Shown here one piece after another: positions 35,406-44,288 of a stretch of DNA of 64,000 nucleotides. A model generated the notes under the pieces. That model did not search any database, was not told the origin of the DNA, and saw only the letters and a program-made list of their open reading frames with translations. Every line of letters starts with the position of its first letter. Position 1 is the stretch's first letter. Both the position numbers and the translations under genes were made by a program. The stretch comes from Hydrogenibacillus sp. (GTDB taxonomy: Bacteria > Bacillota > Bacilli > Thermicanales > DSM-22653), in NCBI GenBank assembly GCA_014896255.1, contig JADBKT010000011.1:1-64000 (forward strand), given 5' to 3'.

Positions 35406-35434
35406 TTTACTTTTTCCGGTCGCCGGGCTATAAT
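35406..35434 (+). promoter_or_regulatory. Predicted sigma-A promoter of the RNase J gene
   Basis: TTTACT (35406-35411), 17-base spacer, consensus TATAAT (35429-35434). Confidence 0.7.
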
Positions 35435-35513
35435 AAGCACAAGTGTGGATGGTGCGGCTTCCCTTTTTGTGACGCGCGTGGTGGCGGCAACCGCAACGGT
35501 AGGAGGCGTTGCG

Positions 35514-37187
35514 TTGCCTAGGCTGACTCAAAAGTTGTCAATCCTGGCACTGGGCGGACTCGGGGAGATCGGCAAGAACATGTACGTCGTCCGTTACGGT
35601 GACGACATCGTCGTCATCGATGCGGGGCTGAAATTCCCCGAGGATGAAATGCTGGGCGTTGACATCGTGATTCCGGATCTCACGTATCTGGAAGAAAATC
35701 GGGATAAGGTGCGCGGCATCGTACTCACCCACGGGCATGAGGACCACATCGGCGCCATCGCTTATGTGCTCAAGCAGCTGAACGTGCCCGTCTACGGCAC
35801 GCGGCTCACCCTCGGGCTCGTGCAGATCAAGCTCAAGGAAGCGGGGCTTTCCGGACAAGTTCGGCTGCATCCGGTGACCACCGATTCGGTCGTGCGGCTC
35901 GGGTCGATCATCGTCTCGTTTTTCCGCGTCAACCACAGCATTCCCGATGCGGTCGGCGTGGCTTTGGAGACGCCGGAAGGGATCGTCGTGCACACCGGCG
36001 ACTTCAAGTTCGATCAGACGCCGGTCGACGGCCAGCATGCCGACTATCACAAGATGGCCGAACTCGGCCGGCGCGGGGTGCTGGTGCTTCTGTCCGACAG
36101 TACGAACGCGGAGCGTCCGGGTTTTACCGGTTCTGAACGCCGGGTCGGGGAAAACTTGAAACGCATTTTTAAGCAGACCCGCTCGCGCATCATCGTGGCG
36201 ACGTTTGCGTCGAACGTTCACCGTGTCCAACAAATTTTCGAGGCTGCAGAACTCACCGGCCGAAAAGTGGCCATCGTCGGCAGAAGCATGGTGAACGTCG
36301 TGAACATCGCCAGAGAGCTCGGTTACCTGAACGTCGACGAAGCGATGCTCATCGACCATGACGAGGTGGCGAAGCTCCCTCCGGAGAAGGTCGTCATCCT
36401 TTCCACCGGCAGTCAGGGCGAACCGATGTCCGCTCTGGCGCGCATGGCGCGGAGCGCGCACAAGACGCTCGATATTTTGCCGGGCGACGTCGTCATCCTG
36501 TCGGCGACGCCGATCCCGGGCAACGAGCGGTTTGTCGCGCGCACCGTCGATGCGCTCTACCGGCTGGGAGCCGAGGTGATCTACGGCCCGGCGTCGGAGA
36601 CGGGCGTGCACGTCTCCGGGCACGGCAGCCAGGAAGAGCTCAAGCTCATGCTCAATCTCATCCGCCCGAAATACTTTATCCCGATCCACGGCGAATACCG
36701 CATGCTCCGCCGCCATGCGATGCTCGCCGAAGACGTCGGTGTTCCGAAGAACAACATTTATATCCTCGATCTCGGCGACGTCGTCGAGATTTCGGGCGGC
36801 GCGGCCCGTCTCGGCCCCAAGGTGAACGCCGGACAAATTCTGATCGACGGGCTCGGGGTCGGCGACGTCGGCAACATTGTGCTGCGCGATCGTAAATTGC
36901 TTTCACAAGACGGCATTTTGGTGGTTGTCGTCACGCTCAGCAAGCAAAAAGGGACCATTCTTTCCGGGCCGGACATCATCTCGCGCGGCTTCGTTTACGT
37001 GCGCGAATCGGAACCGCTCATGGAAGAAGCGGTGCGTATCGTCACCAACACACTGAACAAGCTGATGACGGAAAACGTCAGCGACTGGTCGTCGCTCAAA
37101 AATAACGTCAAAGACACGCTCAGCCGCTTTTTGTACGAGCAGACGCGGCGCCGCCCGATGATCCTTCCCATCATCATGGAGGTGTGA
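35514..37187 (+). CDS. rnj: Ribonuclease J
   Basis: RNase J is a beta-CASP metallo-beta-lactamase with endo- and 5'-exoribonuclease activity. The zinc motif [11 protein letters not shown] is near residues 68-78; [14 protein letters not shown] near 158 and the beta-CASP/C-terminal parts ([14 protein letters not shown] near 300, [14 protein letters not shown] near 367) follow. The TTG at 35514 is chosen because AGGAGG lies 7 bases upstream and the protein then begins [21 protein letters not shown]; length 557 is typical. By synteny (after dapA) it matches RnjB. No second copy lies in the window. Confidence 0.95.
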   Translation: MPRLTQKLSILALGGLGEIGKNMYVVRYGDDIVVIDAGLKFPEDEMLGVDIVIPDLTYLEENRDKVRGIVLTHGHEDHIGAIAYVLKQLNVPVYGTRLTLGLVQIKLKEAGLSGQVRLHPVTTDSVVRLGSIIVSFFRVNHSIPDAVGVALETPEGIVVHTGDFKFDQTPVDGQHADYHKMAELGRRGVLVLLSDSTNAERPGFTGSERRVGENLKRIFKQTRSRIIVATFASNVHRVQQIFEAAELTGRKVAIVGRSMVNVVNIARELGYLNVDEAMLIDHDEVAKLPPEKVVILSTGSQGEPMSALARMARSAHKTLDILPGDVVILSATPIPGNERFVARTVDALYRLGAEVIYGPASETGVHVSGHGSQEELKLMLNLIRPKYFIPIHGEYRMLRRHAMLAEDVGVPKNNIYILDLGDVVEISGGAARLGPKVNAGQILIDGLGVGDVGNIVLRDRKLLSQDGILVVVVTLSKQKGTILSGPDIISRGFVYVRESEPLMEEAVRIVTNTLNKLMTENVSDWSSLKNNVKDTLSRFLYEQTRRRPMILPIIMEV

Positions 37188-37209
37188 CCGACTTCATCGG
37201 GCCATCCTT

Positions 37210-37248
37210 CCCGGAGCCATCGAGAAATGCATGGTTCCGGGCTTTTTT
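37210..37248 (+). terminator. Terminator after the RNase J gene
   Basis: An 11-bp stem CCCGGAGCCAT/ATGGTTCCGGG (37210-37220, 37231-37241, one G-T pair) is followed by C and six T residues. Confidence 0.9.
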
Positions 37249-37326
37249 ACATCGGGATGCGGTGTTTTGTGCGTGAACGGGGACACTACGGAACGAAGCC
37301 GTTCAACACGACGCTCGGAGGAACCG

Positions 37327-38241
37327 ATGAAGCGCACATTCGATCCGGATGCGGGAAAGTCCTTACCGCCGCTTTCGCCGAACGGCGAGCCCCAGGCGCC
37401 GCCCGGAGGCGCCCCGCCGGAGGGCGGCGGTCAGGCGGTCCTCGACGCCATTCGCCAGCTCGGTACGGCGAGCGTGCCGAAGGGCGGCGGGCGATTGTAT
37501 ACGCTTTCCATCATCGGGCAGATCGAAGGGCATCTCGCCCTTCCGCCGCAGAACAAGACGACGAAATACGAACACATCATCCCGCAGCTCGTCGCCGCCG
37601 AAGAGAGCGACGACGTCGACGGGGTGCTGATCATCTTGAACACCGTCGGCGGGGACGTGGAGGCAGGGCTGGCCATCGCCGAGATGATCGCTTCGCTCAG
37701 CAAGCCGACCGTGGCCCTCGTCTTGGGCGGCGGGCACTCGATCGGCGTGCCGATCGCCGTCGCCGCCCGCTACAGCTTCATCGCCGAGACGGCGACGATG
37801 ACCATCCACCCCATCCGCTTAAACGGCCTCGTCATCGGCGTGCCGCAGACGTTCGAGTACATCGATAAGATGCAGGAGCGGATCATCCGCTTCATCGTCA
37901 AGCATTCGCGGATCGAAGAGGCGACGCTCCGCGCGCTCATGTTCAAAACGGGCGAGCTCACCCGCGATGTCGGCACGAACGTCGCCGGCGAAGACGCCGT
38001 GCGCTACGGGCTGATCGACGCCTTGGGGGGCTTAAGCGACGCCCTGGAGCGGTTGAAGGCGCTTGTCGCCGAACGCTCCGAACGCCAAGGAGCCGTGCGC
38101 CATGCGGGGCGTTCGGCATCGGGTGCGGCGGTGCCGGGCGTTTGCACGCCGGAGCGTGGGACAGAACGGGGCAAGGCGGCGTGCGCGCGCGGGCCGGCCG
38201 CTTGCGATTCCGAAGGCATGACGCGGGATGTACGACGGTAA
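37327..38241 (+). CDS. tepA: ClpP-family serine peptidase TepA-like (YmfB)
   Basis: The ClpP/crotonase-fold protein matches B. subtilis TepA (YmfB), linked to protein translocation and small acid-soluble spore protein turnover. Core motifs are [24 protein letters not shown] and the nucleophile region [15 protein letters not shown] near residues 134-148, with a His in [10 protein letters not shown] near 158. The catalytic core ends near residue 245; the last 60 residues are low complexity. N-terminal 35 residues are Pro/Gly-rich. ATG at 37327 follows GGAGG by 8 bases; length 304. Confidence 0.92.
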   Translation: MKRTFDPDAGKSLPPLSPNGEPQAPPGGAPPEGGGQAVLDAIRQLGTASVPKGGGRLYTLSIIGQIEGHLALPPQNKTTKYEHIIPQLVAAEESDDVDGVLIILNTVGGDVEAGLAIAEMIASLSKPTVALVLGGGHSIGVPIAVAARYSFIAETATMTIHPIRLNGLVIGVPQTFEYIDKMQERIIRFIVKHSRIEEATLRALMFKTGELTRDVGTNVAGEDAVRYGLIDALGGLSDALERLKALVAERSERQGAVRHAGRSASGAAVPGVCTPERGTERGKAACARGPAACDSEGMTRDVRR

Positions 38242-38307
38242 AATGCCAGGCGGTCTGATGTTCGGCAGACAGGGGATGCCGTCGCGCGTCAAGGAAGGGG
38301 ATGGGCG

Positions 38308-38571
38308 GTGTACGATGCGCTGTTTCCGCCGGAGGTCGTTTGGGAAGGATTTTGGGCCATGCGCCGCGATACGTTTGTCCTTTCCGACGGCGTGCGCCAT
38401 CTGGAGGTTCTCCCGCTCGGCGAGGGGCGCTGGCAGATCGTCCGCTATACGAGCCCGTACGTCGAGGAATATTTGAACGCCGCGCTTGCGCCTGGCGTCG
38501 TTCTCGTCGTTGAACCGCGCCTCGCCGCCGTCGAACGTTTGGACGGTCTGCGCGAGATCGGCTTGTCTTAA
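38308..38571 (+). CDS. ylzJ: YlzJ-like small protein
   Basis: This 87-residue protein fits the YlzJ-like family by sequence pattern (a Phe-Pro near the N-terminus, then ...VLPLGEGRWQIVRYTSPYVEEYLNA...PG near residues 34-63) and by its position between tepA and spoIIIE, as in Bacillus. The function is unknown. The GTG at 38308 follows AAGGAAGGGG. Confidence 0.75.
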   Translation: MYDALFPPEVVWEGFWAMRRDTFVLSDGVRHLEVLPLGEGRWQIVRYTSPYVEEYLNAALAPGVVLVVEPRLAAVERLDGLREIGLS

Positions 38572-38596
38572 GTTCCGCTCCATGCTGTGATATAAT
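38568..38596 (+). promoter_or_regulatory. Predicted promoter of spoIIIE
   Basis: TTAAGT (38568-38573), 17-base spacer, consensus TATAAT (38591-38596) with TG one base before it (extended -10). Confidence 0.7.
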
Positions 38597-38630
38597 GTAA
38601 AAACCAAAGTTCGAGCGTGGAGCGAAGACG

Positions 38631-41036
38631 ATGGCCAGGAAAAGAAGACGCGATCAACGTCGGCTGGTTCACGAATTGAAGCAGGAACTCTGGGCGCTCG
38701 TTGCCATCGGTTTGTCGATCTTGGCGCTGAGCGAGACGTGGGGCTTTGCCGGGCGCGCGCTGCGCCTTTTTTTGCGTTTTTTGTTCGGCAATTGGTGGTT
38801 CGTCGTCCCGCCGGCGGTCATTCTCACAGCGTTGTACGTCCTCATCCGCCGCCGCATGCCTGCGTTTCGCCATCCGCGGTTGATCGGCCTCGGGGTCCTC
38901 TTCGGCGTCCTGTTGTTGTTCTCGCATGTTGAATTGTTTTACCGGCTGTCGGCGGTCGGCATGCTCACCCCGTCGATTCTCCGCGAGACGTTCCATCGCA
39001 TCGCTTTGGAGGCGGCCGGAGGGACGGCTTTGGCGATCGGCGGCGGAATGATCGGGGCGCTTTTGTTCACCGTGTCTTATTATTTGTTGGGGTTTTACGG
39101 CACCGTCATTTTCGGCGGCGTTTTCACCCTGTTCGGCCTCCTCCTCGTCTCCGGGACGTCGCTCCAAGGGCTTTATCGTTCCGCCGTTCGTCGCCTCCGA
39201 AGTGCGATCGGCGCCGCGCGCGGCGGTTTTCACGCATTGTTCCGCCGCTTGGGTCGGCTGCTGAAATTGCGTCCATCGCGGCATACCGCGACGGGTTCAT
39301 CGGGGCCGGAGTCTGAAACGGCGTCCGTCGGCGGAGACGCGGCGCACGACGATCATCCGGCCGTGGCCGGTGCGCGCGCCGTGTGGCCGGAAGGCGACGG
39401 TACGCCGGGCGACGAAGGCGTTCAGGGCCGTCTGCCGATTATCTCCGATTTTGTCGAACGCGCTGCGGAAGAACATGCCGAGATCGTCGACCTCCAGGAA
39501 ATTCCGGAGGCGGGTGACGCGCCCATCGAACTGTCCGGAGAGGCGACCGACGCCGGGACGAACGCCGGATCGGCGCCGAACGACGGTTCGATGCCGGTCG
39601 GCGGCACGGTGCCGGGTACCGGGCGCAAGCGCGACAAACCATACACGCTCCCGCCGCTCGTCCTCCTCGACCGCCCGCGCCGGACGTCGCTGAAGGAAAA
39701 CTGGAACATCGCCGCCAACGCGCAAAAGTTGGAACAGACGCTGAAAAACTTCGGCGTCGGTGCCCGTGTCGTGCACGTGCACCGCGGCCCGGCGGTGACG
39801 CGTTACGAGCTTTTGCCCGATGTCGGGGTGAAAGTGAGCCGGATCGTGAGCCTGACCGACGACATCGCCCTGGCCCTGGCCGCTCGGGACATCCGCATCG
39901 AGGCGCCGATCCCCGGCAAATCGGCCATCGGCATCGAAGTCCCGAACGACGTCGTCGCCGTCGTCACGCTGCGTGAAGTGCTGGAAAGCCCGGCTTTTCA
40001 GCAGTCGACGTCGAAGCTCACGATCGCCCTCGGGCGCGATATCTCCGGCGAGGCGATCATCGCCGATCTGGCCAAAATGCCGCACCTCCTCGTCGCCGGG
40101 GCTACCGGGAGCGGCAAGAGCGTAGGGTTGAACGCCATGATCGCCTCGATCCTGTACAAGGCGCGGCCGGACGAGGTGAAATTCGTCATGATCGACCCGA
40201 AAATGGTCGAGCTTTCGATTTACAACGATCTGCCGCACATGCTCGCGCCGGTCGTCACCGATCCGCGGAAGGCGTCGATCGTCCTGAAGAAAATCGTCCA
40301 GGAGATGGAGATGCGTTATGAGCGGTTTGTCGCCGCTTCTGTCCGGGACATCGAGCGCTACAACGCCGTCGCGGATGCGCCGCTTTCGTACATCGTCGTC
40401 ATCGTCGACGAGCTCGCCGACCTGATGTTGGTGGCCTCCGGCGACGTCGAAGAGTCGATCGCCCGCCTGGCGCAAAAAGCCCGTGCGGCCGGCATCCACC
40501 TCATTCTCGCCACCCAACGCCCGTCGGTCGACGTCATCACCGGCGTGATCAAGGCGAACATCCCTTCGCGCATCGCCTTCGGCGTTTCTTCGCAGGTCGA
40601 CTCGCGGACGATCCTCGACATGGCCGGCGCGGAAAAGCTCCTCGGCCGGGGCGACATGCTCTACTTGCCGATGGGCGCCGCCAAGGCGACGCGCATTCAG
40701 GGCTGCTTCGTCAGCGAGCGGGAGTTGGAGGCGCTGGTCGATTTCATCCGTGCACAGGACCGGCCGCGTTACGTCGAGCACCTTATGGGCGGCGGCGAAG
40801 ACGACGAAGGGAACGGGCCGGACGTCGAAGATGAACTGTACGAGAAGGCCGTCGCGCTGGTCGTCGAGATGAAGTCCGCCTCCGTCTCGCTCCTGCAGCG
40901 GCGCTTTGCCATCGGTTATGCGCGGGCCGCGCGGCTGATCGACCTCATGGAACAAAACGGCATCGTCGGCCCGCACGAAGGCTCCAAGCCGCGCAAGGTG
41001 CTCGTCGATCGCCTGCCCGGTCGGCATATCTCCTAG
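38631..41036 (+). CDS. spoIIIE: DNA translocase SpoIIIE/FtsK
   Basis: SpoIIIE pumps the chromosome into the forespore and clears DNA from the division septum. The 801 residues comprise a basic N-terminus, four predicted membrane helices (about residues 20-190), a low-complexity acidic/Gly linker (about 210-350), then the alpha/beta motor with Walker A GATGSGKS near 490-497 and Walker B YIVVIVDELADLM near 585-597. The C-terminal winged-helix gamma domain (SVSLLQRRFAIGYARAARLIDLME near 752-775) reads orienting sequences. Single FtsK/SpoIIIE gene visible here. Confidence 0.97.
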   Translation: MARKRRRDQRRLVHELKQELWALVAIGLSILALSETWGFAGRALRLFLRFLFGNWWFVVPPAVILTALYVLIRRRMPAFRHPRLIGLGVLFGVLLLFSHVELFYRLSAVGMLTPSILRETFHRIALEAAGGTALAIGGGMIGALLFTVSYYLLGFYGTVIFGGVFTLFGLLLVSGTSLQGLYRSAVRRLRSAIGAARGGFHALFRRLGRLLKLRPSRHTATGSSGPESETASVGGDAAHDDHPAVAGARAVWPEGDGTPGDEGVQGRLPIISDFVERAAEEHAEIVDLQEIPEAGDAPIELSGEATDAGTNAGSAPNDGSMPVGGTVPGTGRKRDKPYTLPPLVLLDRPRRTSLKENWNIAANAQKLEQTLKNFGVGARVVHVHRGPAVTRYELLPDVGVKVSRIVSLTDDIALALAARDIRIEAPIPGKSAIGIEVPNDVVAVVTLREVLESPAFQQSTSKLTIALGRDISGEAIIADLAKMPHLLVAGATGSGKSVGLNAMIASILYKARPDEVKFVMIDPKMVELSIYNDLPHMLAPVVTDPRKASIVLKKIVQEMEMRYERFVAASVRDIERYNAVADAPLSYIVVIVDELADLMLVASGDVEESIARLAQKARAAGIHLILATQRPSVDVITGVIKANIPSRIAFGVSSQVDSRTILDMAGAEKLLGRGDMLYLPMGAAKATRIQGCFVSERELEALVDFIRAQDRPRYVEHLMGGGEDDEGNGPDVEDELYEKAVALVVEMKSASVSLLQRRFAIGYARAARLIDLMEQNGIVGPHEGSKPRKVLVDRLPGRHIS

Positions 41037-41189
41037 CGTCGATCCGGCGCGGCTCATCCGGTGGGTTCGCGGTCGGCGGGCCAAAGGGGAAATGCTCAAC
41101 GCCGGCGTGCTGCTCGCTCTCGTCCACTCGCGCGACGCCGCCGAAGGCGTTGGGGAAGACCGATCAGTCGAAGGGCTTGATTTCCGATC

Positions 41190-41936
41190 ATGAGTGCGAT
41201 GCAAGCGTGTGATCCGCCGATGCCGAAGACGATCCTCATCACCGGAGCCAGCGGCGCCGTCGGCGGCGCCGTCGCCCGTGCGCTCGCCGACTTCGGCGAC
41301 TTTGTGCTTCAGGGCCGAGACAGGGCGCGCCTTGCGTCTCTTGCGGAAGCGCTCCAAAGCGCTGGCGCCCGAACGCAGCTTTGGACGGTCGATCTCGCCG
41401 ATCGCCGTGCGCTTGAGGCTGCCGTCGCGAACCTCCCGCCGATCGACGTGTTCGTGCACGCGGCCGGTTTTCCGCTCTACCGGCTGATCGCCGAGACGGA
41501 TCCCGTCGATTGGGACGCCCTGTTCGACGTCCACGTCCGCAGCGCCTACCTCATCGTACGGCGCATCGTCCCGGGCATGCAGCGCCGCGGGTATGGGCGC
41601 ATCATCTTCGTGTCTTCCCTTTGGGGGACGGTCGGCGCGGCCGGGGAGGCGGCGTATGCCGCCGCCAAAGGGGCGCAAAACGCCTTCGTCCGCTCTTTGG
41701 GCAAGGAACTGGCGCGAAGCGGCATCACGGTGAACGCCGTCGCCCCCGGTGCCCTCGATACGCCGATGGTCGAGAGGCACCTTTCGGAGGCCGAACGAGG
41801 CACGCTGATCGAAGCGATCCCCGCCCATCGTCTGGGCGCCCCTGAAGACGTGGCCGGGATCGTCCGCTTTTTGGTGCGGGACGCCGGCGATTACTTGACG
41901 GCGCAGGTGATCGGTGTAAACGGCGGTTGGTACTGA
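41190..41936 (+). CDS. ymfI: SDR family oxidoreductase (FabG-like, YmfI)
   Basis: Short-chain dehydrogenase with the cofactor motif ILITGASGAVGGAVARAL near residues 14-31, the Asn-type HAAGFPLY near 90, and the Ser-Tyr-Lys triad as VSSLWGTVGAAGEAAYAAAKGA near 139-160. The C-terminal NAVAPGALDTPM is also typical. It resembles 3-oxoacyl-ACP reductase, and by position it matches B. subtilis YmfI, but the substrate is not evident. ATG 41190 or 41220 are possible starts. The two M16 peptidase genes that precede ymfI in B. subtilis are absent. The 153 bases before it hold only a 33-codon open frame (41092-41193) of doubtful reality. Confidence 0.9.
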   Translation: MSAMQACDPPMPKTILITGASGAVGGAVARALADFGDFVLQGRDRARLASLAEALQSAGARTQLWTVDLADRRALEAAVANLPPIDVFVHAAGFPLYRLIAETDPVDWDALFDVHVRSAYLIVRRIVPGMQRRGYGRIIFVSSLWGTVGAAGEAAYAAAKGAQNAFVRSLGKELARSGITVNAVAPGALDTPMVERHLSEAERGTLIEAIPAHRLGAPEDVAGIVRFLVRDAGDYLTAQVIGVNGGWY

Positions 41937-42007
41937 AGGACGCATAAGCGACACGCCGCAAGCCATATTAAAGACGAACGCGCTCAAGTCCTGAAAGGGG
42001 TGAGACG

Positions 42008-42256
42008 ATGGGGTTGATGAGCGACTTCGATCAGTGGACGTCGTTTTTGCGCGACCGGATTGAACAGGCCGAATCGGCCGGCATGAACCAGCAGACGATC
42101 CGGAACGTGGCGCACCAGATCGGTGATTTTCTGGCCCAGTCGGTCGACCCGAAAAACCCGGAGCAGCGCTTGCTCGCCGATTTGTGGAGCGTCGGCAATG
42201 AGCAGGAACAGCAGGCGCTGGCGAACATGTTGGTCAAATACGTCAAGCGGCACTGA
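42008..42256 (+). CDS. ymfJ: DUF3243 protein YmfJ
   Basis: The 82-residue helical protein matches DUF3243 (YmfJ): FDQWTSFLRDRIEQAESAGM near residues 7-26, then IGDFLAQSVDPKNPEQRLLADLW. Function unknown; conserved near ymfK and ymfM in spore formers. AAAGGGGTGA precedes ATG 42008. Confidence 0.92.
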   Translation: MGLMSDFDQWTSFLRDRIEQAESAGMNQQTIRNVAHQIGDFLAQSVDPKNPEQRLLADLWSVGNEQEQQALANMLVKYVKRH

Positions 42257-42300
42257 TGCGTCCGGGGACCCGCCCGGCCGCACTCGATCCCAAACGCCTG

Positions 42301-42330
42301 CCCCCCTCTCGACAAGAGGGGGGTTGCTTT
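42301..42330 (+). terminator. Terminator-like hairpin after ymfJ
   Basis: Nine-base stem CCCCCCTCT/AGAGGGGGG (42301-42309, 42315-42323) with loop CGACA, followed by TTGCTTT. The T-run is interrupted but the stem is strong. Confidence 0.7.
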
Positions 42331-42357
42331 GCGCCTGTTCGGCGAATCGTGTAGAAT
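42328..42357 (+). promoter_or_regulatory. Possible promoter of ymfK
   Basis: TTTGCG (42328-42333), 18-base spacer, TAGAAT (42352-42357). The -35 is weak. Confidence 0.4.
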
Positions 42358-42378
42358 GAAGACAAAAGGCATGGAGCG

Positions 42379-43158
42379 ATGCCGATGGCCGACGACGCGG
42401 TATGGTATTTGGAGTATCATATCGCCCTCGATCGCCCGGGCCTGCTCGGCGACGTGGCTTCGTTGATCGGCATGCTGTCGATCAACATCGTGACCGTGAG
42501 CGGAGTCGACCGGCGGCGGCGGGGGATGATCATCGAATGTGCCGATCCGGAGAAAATCGACCTGTTGGCCCGATTTTTGCATGTCATGCCGAACATCACC
42601 GTGACCGCCCTTCGGCGTCCGACGCTTTTGGATCGCCTGGCCATCCGCCACGGCAGGTCCATCGAACAGGACGCCCGGGATCGGCGAACCTTCCGTTTTT
42701 TGCGCAGTGATTTGGGGATTCTTGTCGATTTTTTGGGAGAAATCTTAAAGATCGACGGTCATCAATTGATCGGCGTCCGCGGCGCGCCGCGCGTAGGGAA
42801 GACGGAAGCGGCGGTGGCGGCGTGCGTCTATGCCAACAAGCGCTGGACGGTCATTTCCTCTACGCTCATTCGCCAGACGATGCGTACGGATCTCGCCGCG
42901 TACGAGCGGGAAAGCGAAGCCGTCTTTTTGATCGACGCCCTCGTCACGTATTACCGCGGCAGCGAGGAACATCAGGCGTTCGTGCGCGAACTGATGGGCC
43001 TCCCGAAGGCGAAGATCATCGAACATCCCGACGTCTTCGTTCATGAGACCGAATATACCTGGAAAGACTTTGATTACATCATCGAAATCCGCAATGCGCC
43101 GGATGAGGAGATCACCTATGACCTCATGCAATTGCGCGAACGGATGGGCGATTACTAA
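42379..43158 (+). CDS. ymfK: DUF3388 protein YmfK (ACT-like N-terminus, P-loop)
   Basis: A 259-residue protein of the DUF3388 family, unique to spore-forming Bacilli. Residues 5-75 look like an ACT-type ligand-binding fold (YHIALDRPGLLGDVASLIGML). Residues 125-150 hold a P-loop-like GVRGAPRVGKTEAAVAA, suggesting nucleotide binding, and FLIDALVTYYR near 192 could be the Walker B strand. Function unknown. Its place between ymfJ and the RodZ-like ymfM is conserved. Confidence 0.9.
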   Translation: MPMADDAVWYLEYHIALDRPGLLGDVASLIGMLSINIVTVSGVDRRRRGMIIECADPEKIDLLARFLHVMPNITVTALRRPTLLDRLAIRHGRSIEQDARDRRTFRFLRSDLGILVDFLGEILKIDGHQLIGVRGAPRVGKTEAAVAACVYANKRWTVISSTLIRQTMRTDLAAYERESEAVFLIDALVTYYRGSEEHQAFVRELMGLPKAKIIEHPDVFVHETEYTWKDFDYIIEIRNAPDEEITYDLMQLRERMGDY

Positions 43159-43230
43159 GCGCGGGAATACAGCGTCCGTCTTCGGCGCGGGCACGAAACG
43201 GCGCTTTTGATCCAGGAAGGCGGTGAAGCG

Positions 43231-44175
43231 ATGTCCGAGCTCGGCGCTCTCTTAAAACGCGCGCGGGAAGAGCGCGGTCTTTCGCTAGAGGCGCTTCAGG
43301 AAAAAACGAAAATCCAAAAACGGTATCTGGCCTACATGGAAGCCGGTGAATGGCACAAATTGCCCGGTTCGTTTTACGCGCGCGCGTTTGTCCGCAGCGT
43401 GGCGGAGGCGCTGGATTTGGATCCGGCGCGTTTGCTTGAACAATATGCGCACGAACTTCCGGAGGCGGAAGGGGTGCCTCAAGCGGTGCCGCTCCGGCGG
43501 GGGGAGACTTTTCCCCGGCCGAATTACTTCGGTCCGTGGGTGGCGCGGCTGCTCCTCGTCGTGTTTTTGCTGTTGGTGGCGATGATCGTGTACTGGTTTT
43601 TGACGCAAAACAGCGCCGGACGATCCGATCGGGCGTCGTTGCCTGAGCCGAGCGTGGAAAATCGCCTTTCGCCGTCCAAATCCGTCCCGCCCGTCGGGAC
43701 CGGTTCGACGACGCCCGCCTCGCCGTCCGGAACCGCTTCGGGTGGCGGTCTGTCCGGGGCGCCGTCCGGCGAATCGACGCCGGGGGACAACGCGGCGTCG
43801 CCGACCGAACCCCGGCCGGTGTTGGAATTCAAGGGGGAAGTCGGCAAGACGGGGACTTATGTGTTGAGGAACGCGACGCGGTTCGATCTCACGTTCGTCG
43901 CCGCCCGCGGCCGGGTATGGATCGAAGTCCGGACGAAAGCGAAAGACGGCCCCCGGGTTCTTCAAAAGACGATCGAGTCCGGCGAGAAGACCGTGCTTAC
44001 CGCGGACGAGATCGGCGACGCCGACAAGCTGTACGTGCATTTCGGCGCCACCCGCAACGCCGATGTCGTCATCGGCGAGGAGACGCTTTCTCTCGCCGAC
44101 AAACCGGACAGCTACTGGCTGGAGATCACGCGCATCCCGCCGACCCGCGGCGCGGGGCCGACGTCACGGTCGTAA
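43231..44175 (+). CDS. ymfM: RodZ-like membrane protein YmfM
   Basis: The protein has a cytoplasmic Xre/RodZ-type helix-turn-helix (LLKRAREERGLSLEALQEKT near residues 6-25), a single membrane helix (ARLLLVVFLLLVAMIVYWFL near 110-130), a Ser/Pro/Gly-rich spacer and a C-terminal DUF4115 domain outside the membrane. RodZ links MreB filaments to the elongasome and cell shape. The ATG at 43231 follows AGGAAGG; length 314. Confidence 0.93.
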   Translation: MSELGALLKRAREERGLSLEALQEKTKIQKRYLAYMEAGEWHKLPGSFYARAFVRSVAEALDLDPARLLEQYAHELPEAEGVPQAVPLRRGETFPRPNYFGPWVARLLLVVFLLLVAMIVYWFLTQNSAGRSDRASLPEPSVENRLSPSKSVPPVGTGSTTPASPSGTASGGGLSGAPSGESTPGDNAASPTEPRPVLEFKGEVGKTGTYVLRNATRFDLTFVAARGRVWIEVRTKAKDGPRVLQKTIESGEKTVLTADEIGDADKLYVHFGATRNADVVIGEETLSLADKPDSYWLEITRIPPTRGAGPTSRS

Positions 44176-44196
44176 AACCGGTGAAGCGGCGATCCG

Positions 44197-44228
44197 AACG
44201 CATGTCGCATCGGCGGCATGCGTTTTTT
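44197..44228 (+). terminator. Terminator after ymfM
   Basis: A 12-base stem beginning AACGCATG (44197-44204) and ending CATGCGTT (44217-44224), with T-run 44223-44228. Confidence 0.9.
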
Positions 44229-44256
44229 GACAGATACAGAACGCATTCGGTATACT
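44227..44256 (+). promoter_or_regulatory. Predicted sigma-A promoter of rimO-pgsA-cinA
   Basis: Consensus TTGACA (44227-44232) starting in the T-run of the preceding terminator, 18-base spacer, TATACT (44251-44256). Confidence 0.75.
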
Positions 44257-44288
44257 GATCGGTAGACATGACGTTGGAGGACGAGCGG

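Noticed and set aside
39297-41987. Very long minus-strand open frame (896 codons) opposite spoIIIE
   Set aside because: It mirrors spoIIIE codons; high GC at third positions keeps the antisense frame free of stops. The predicted protein is His/Arg/Asp-rich with no recognisable domain.
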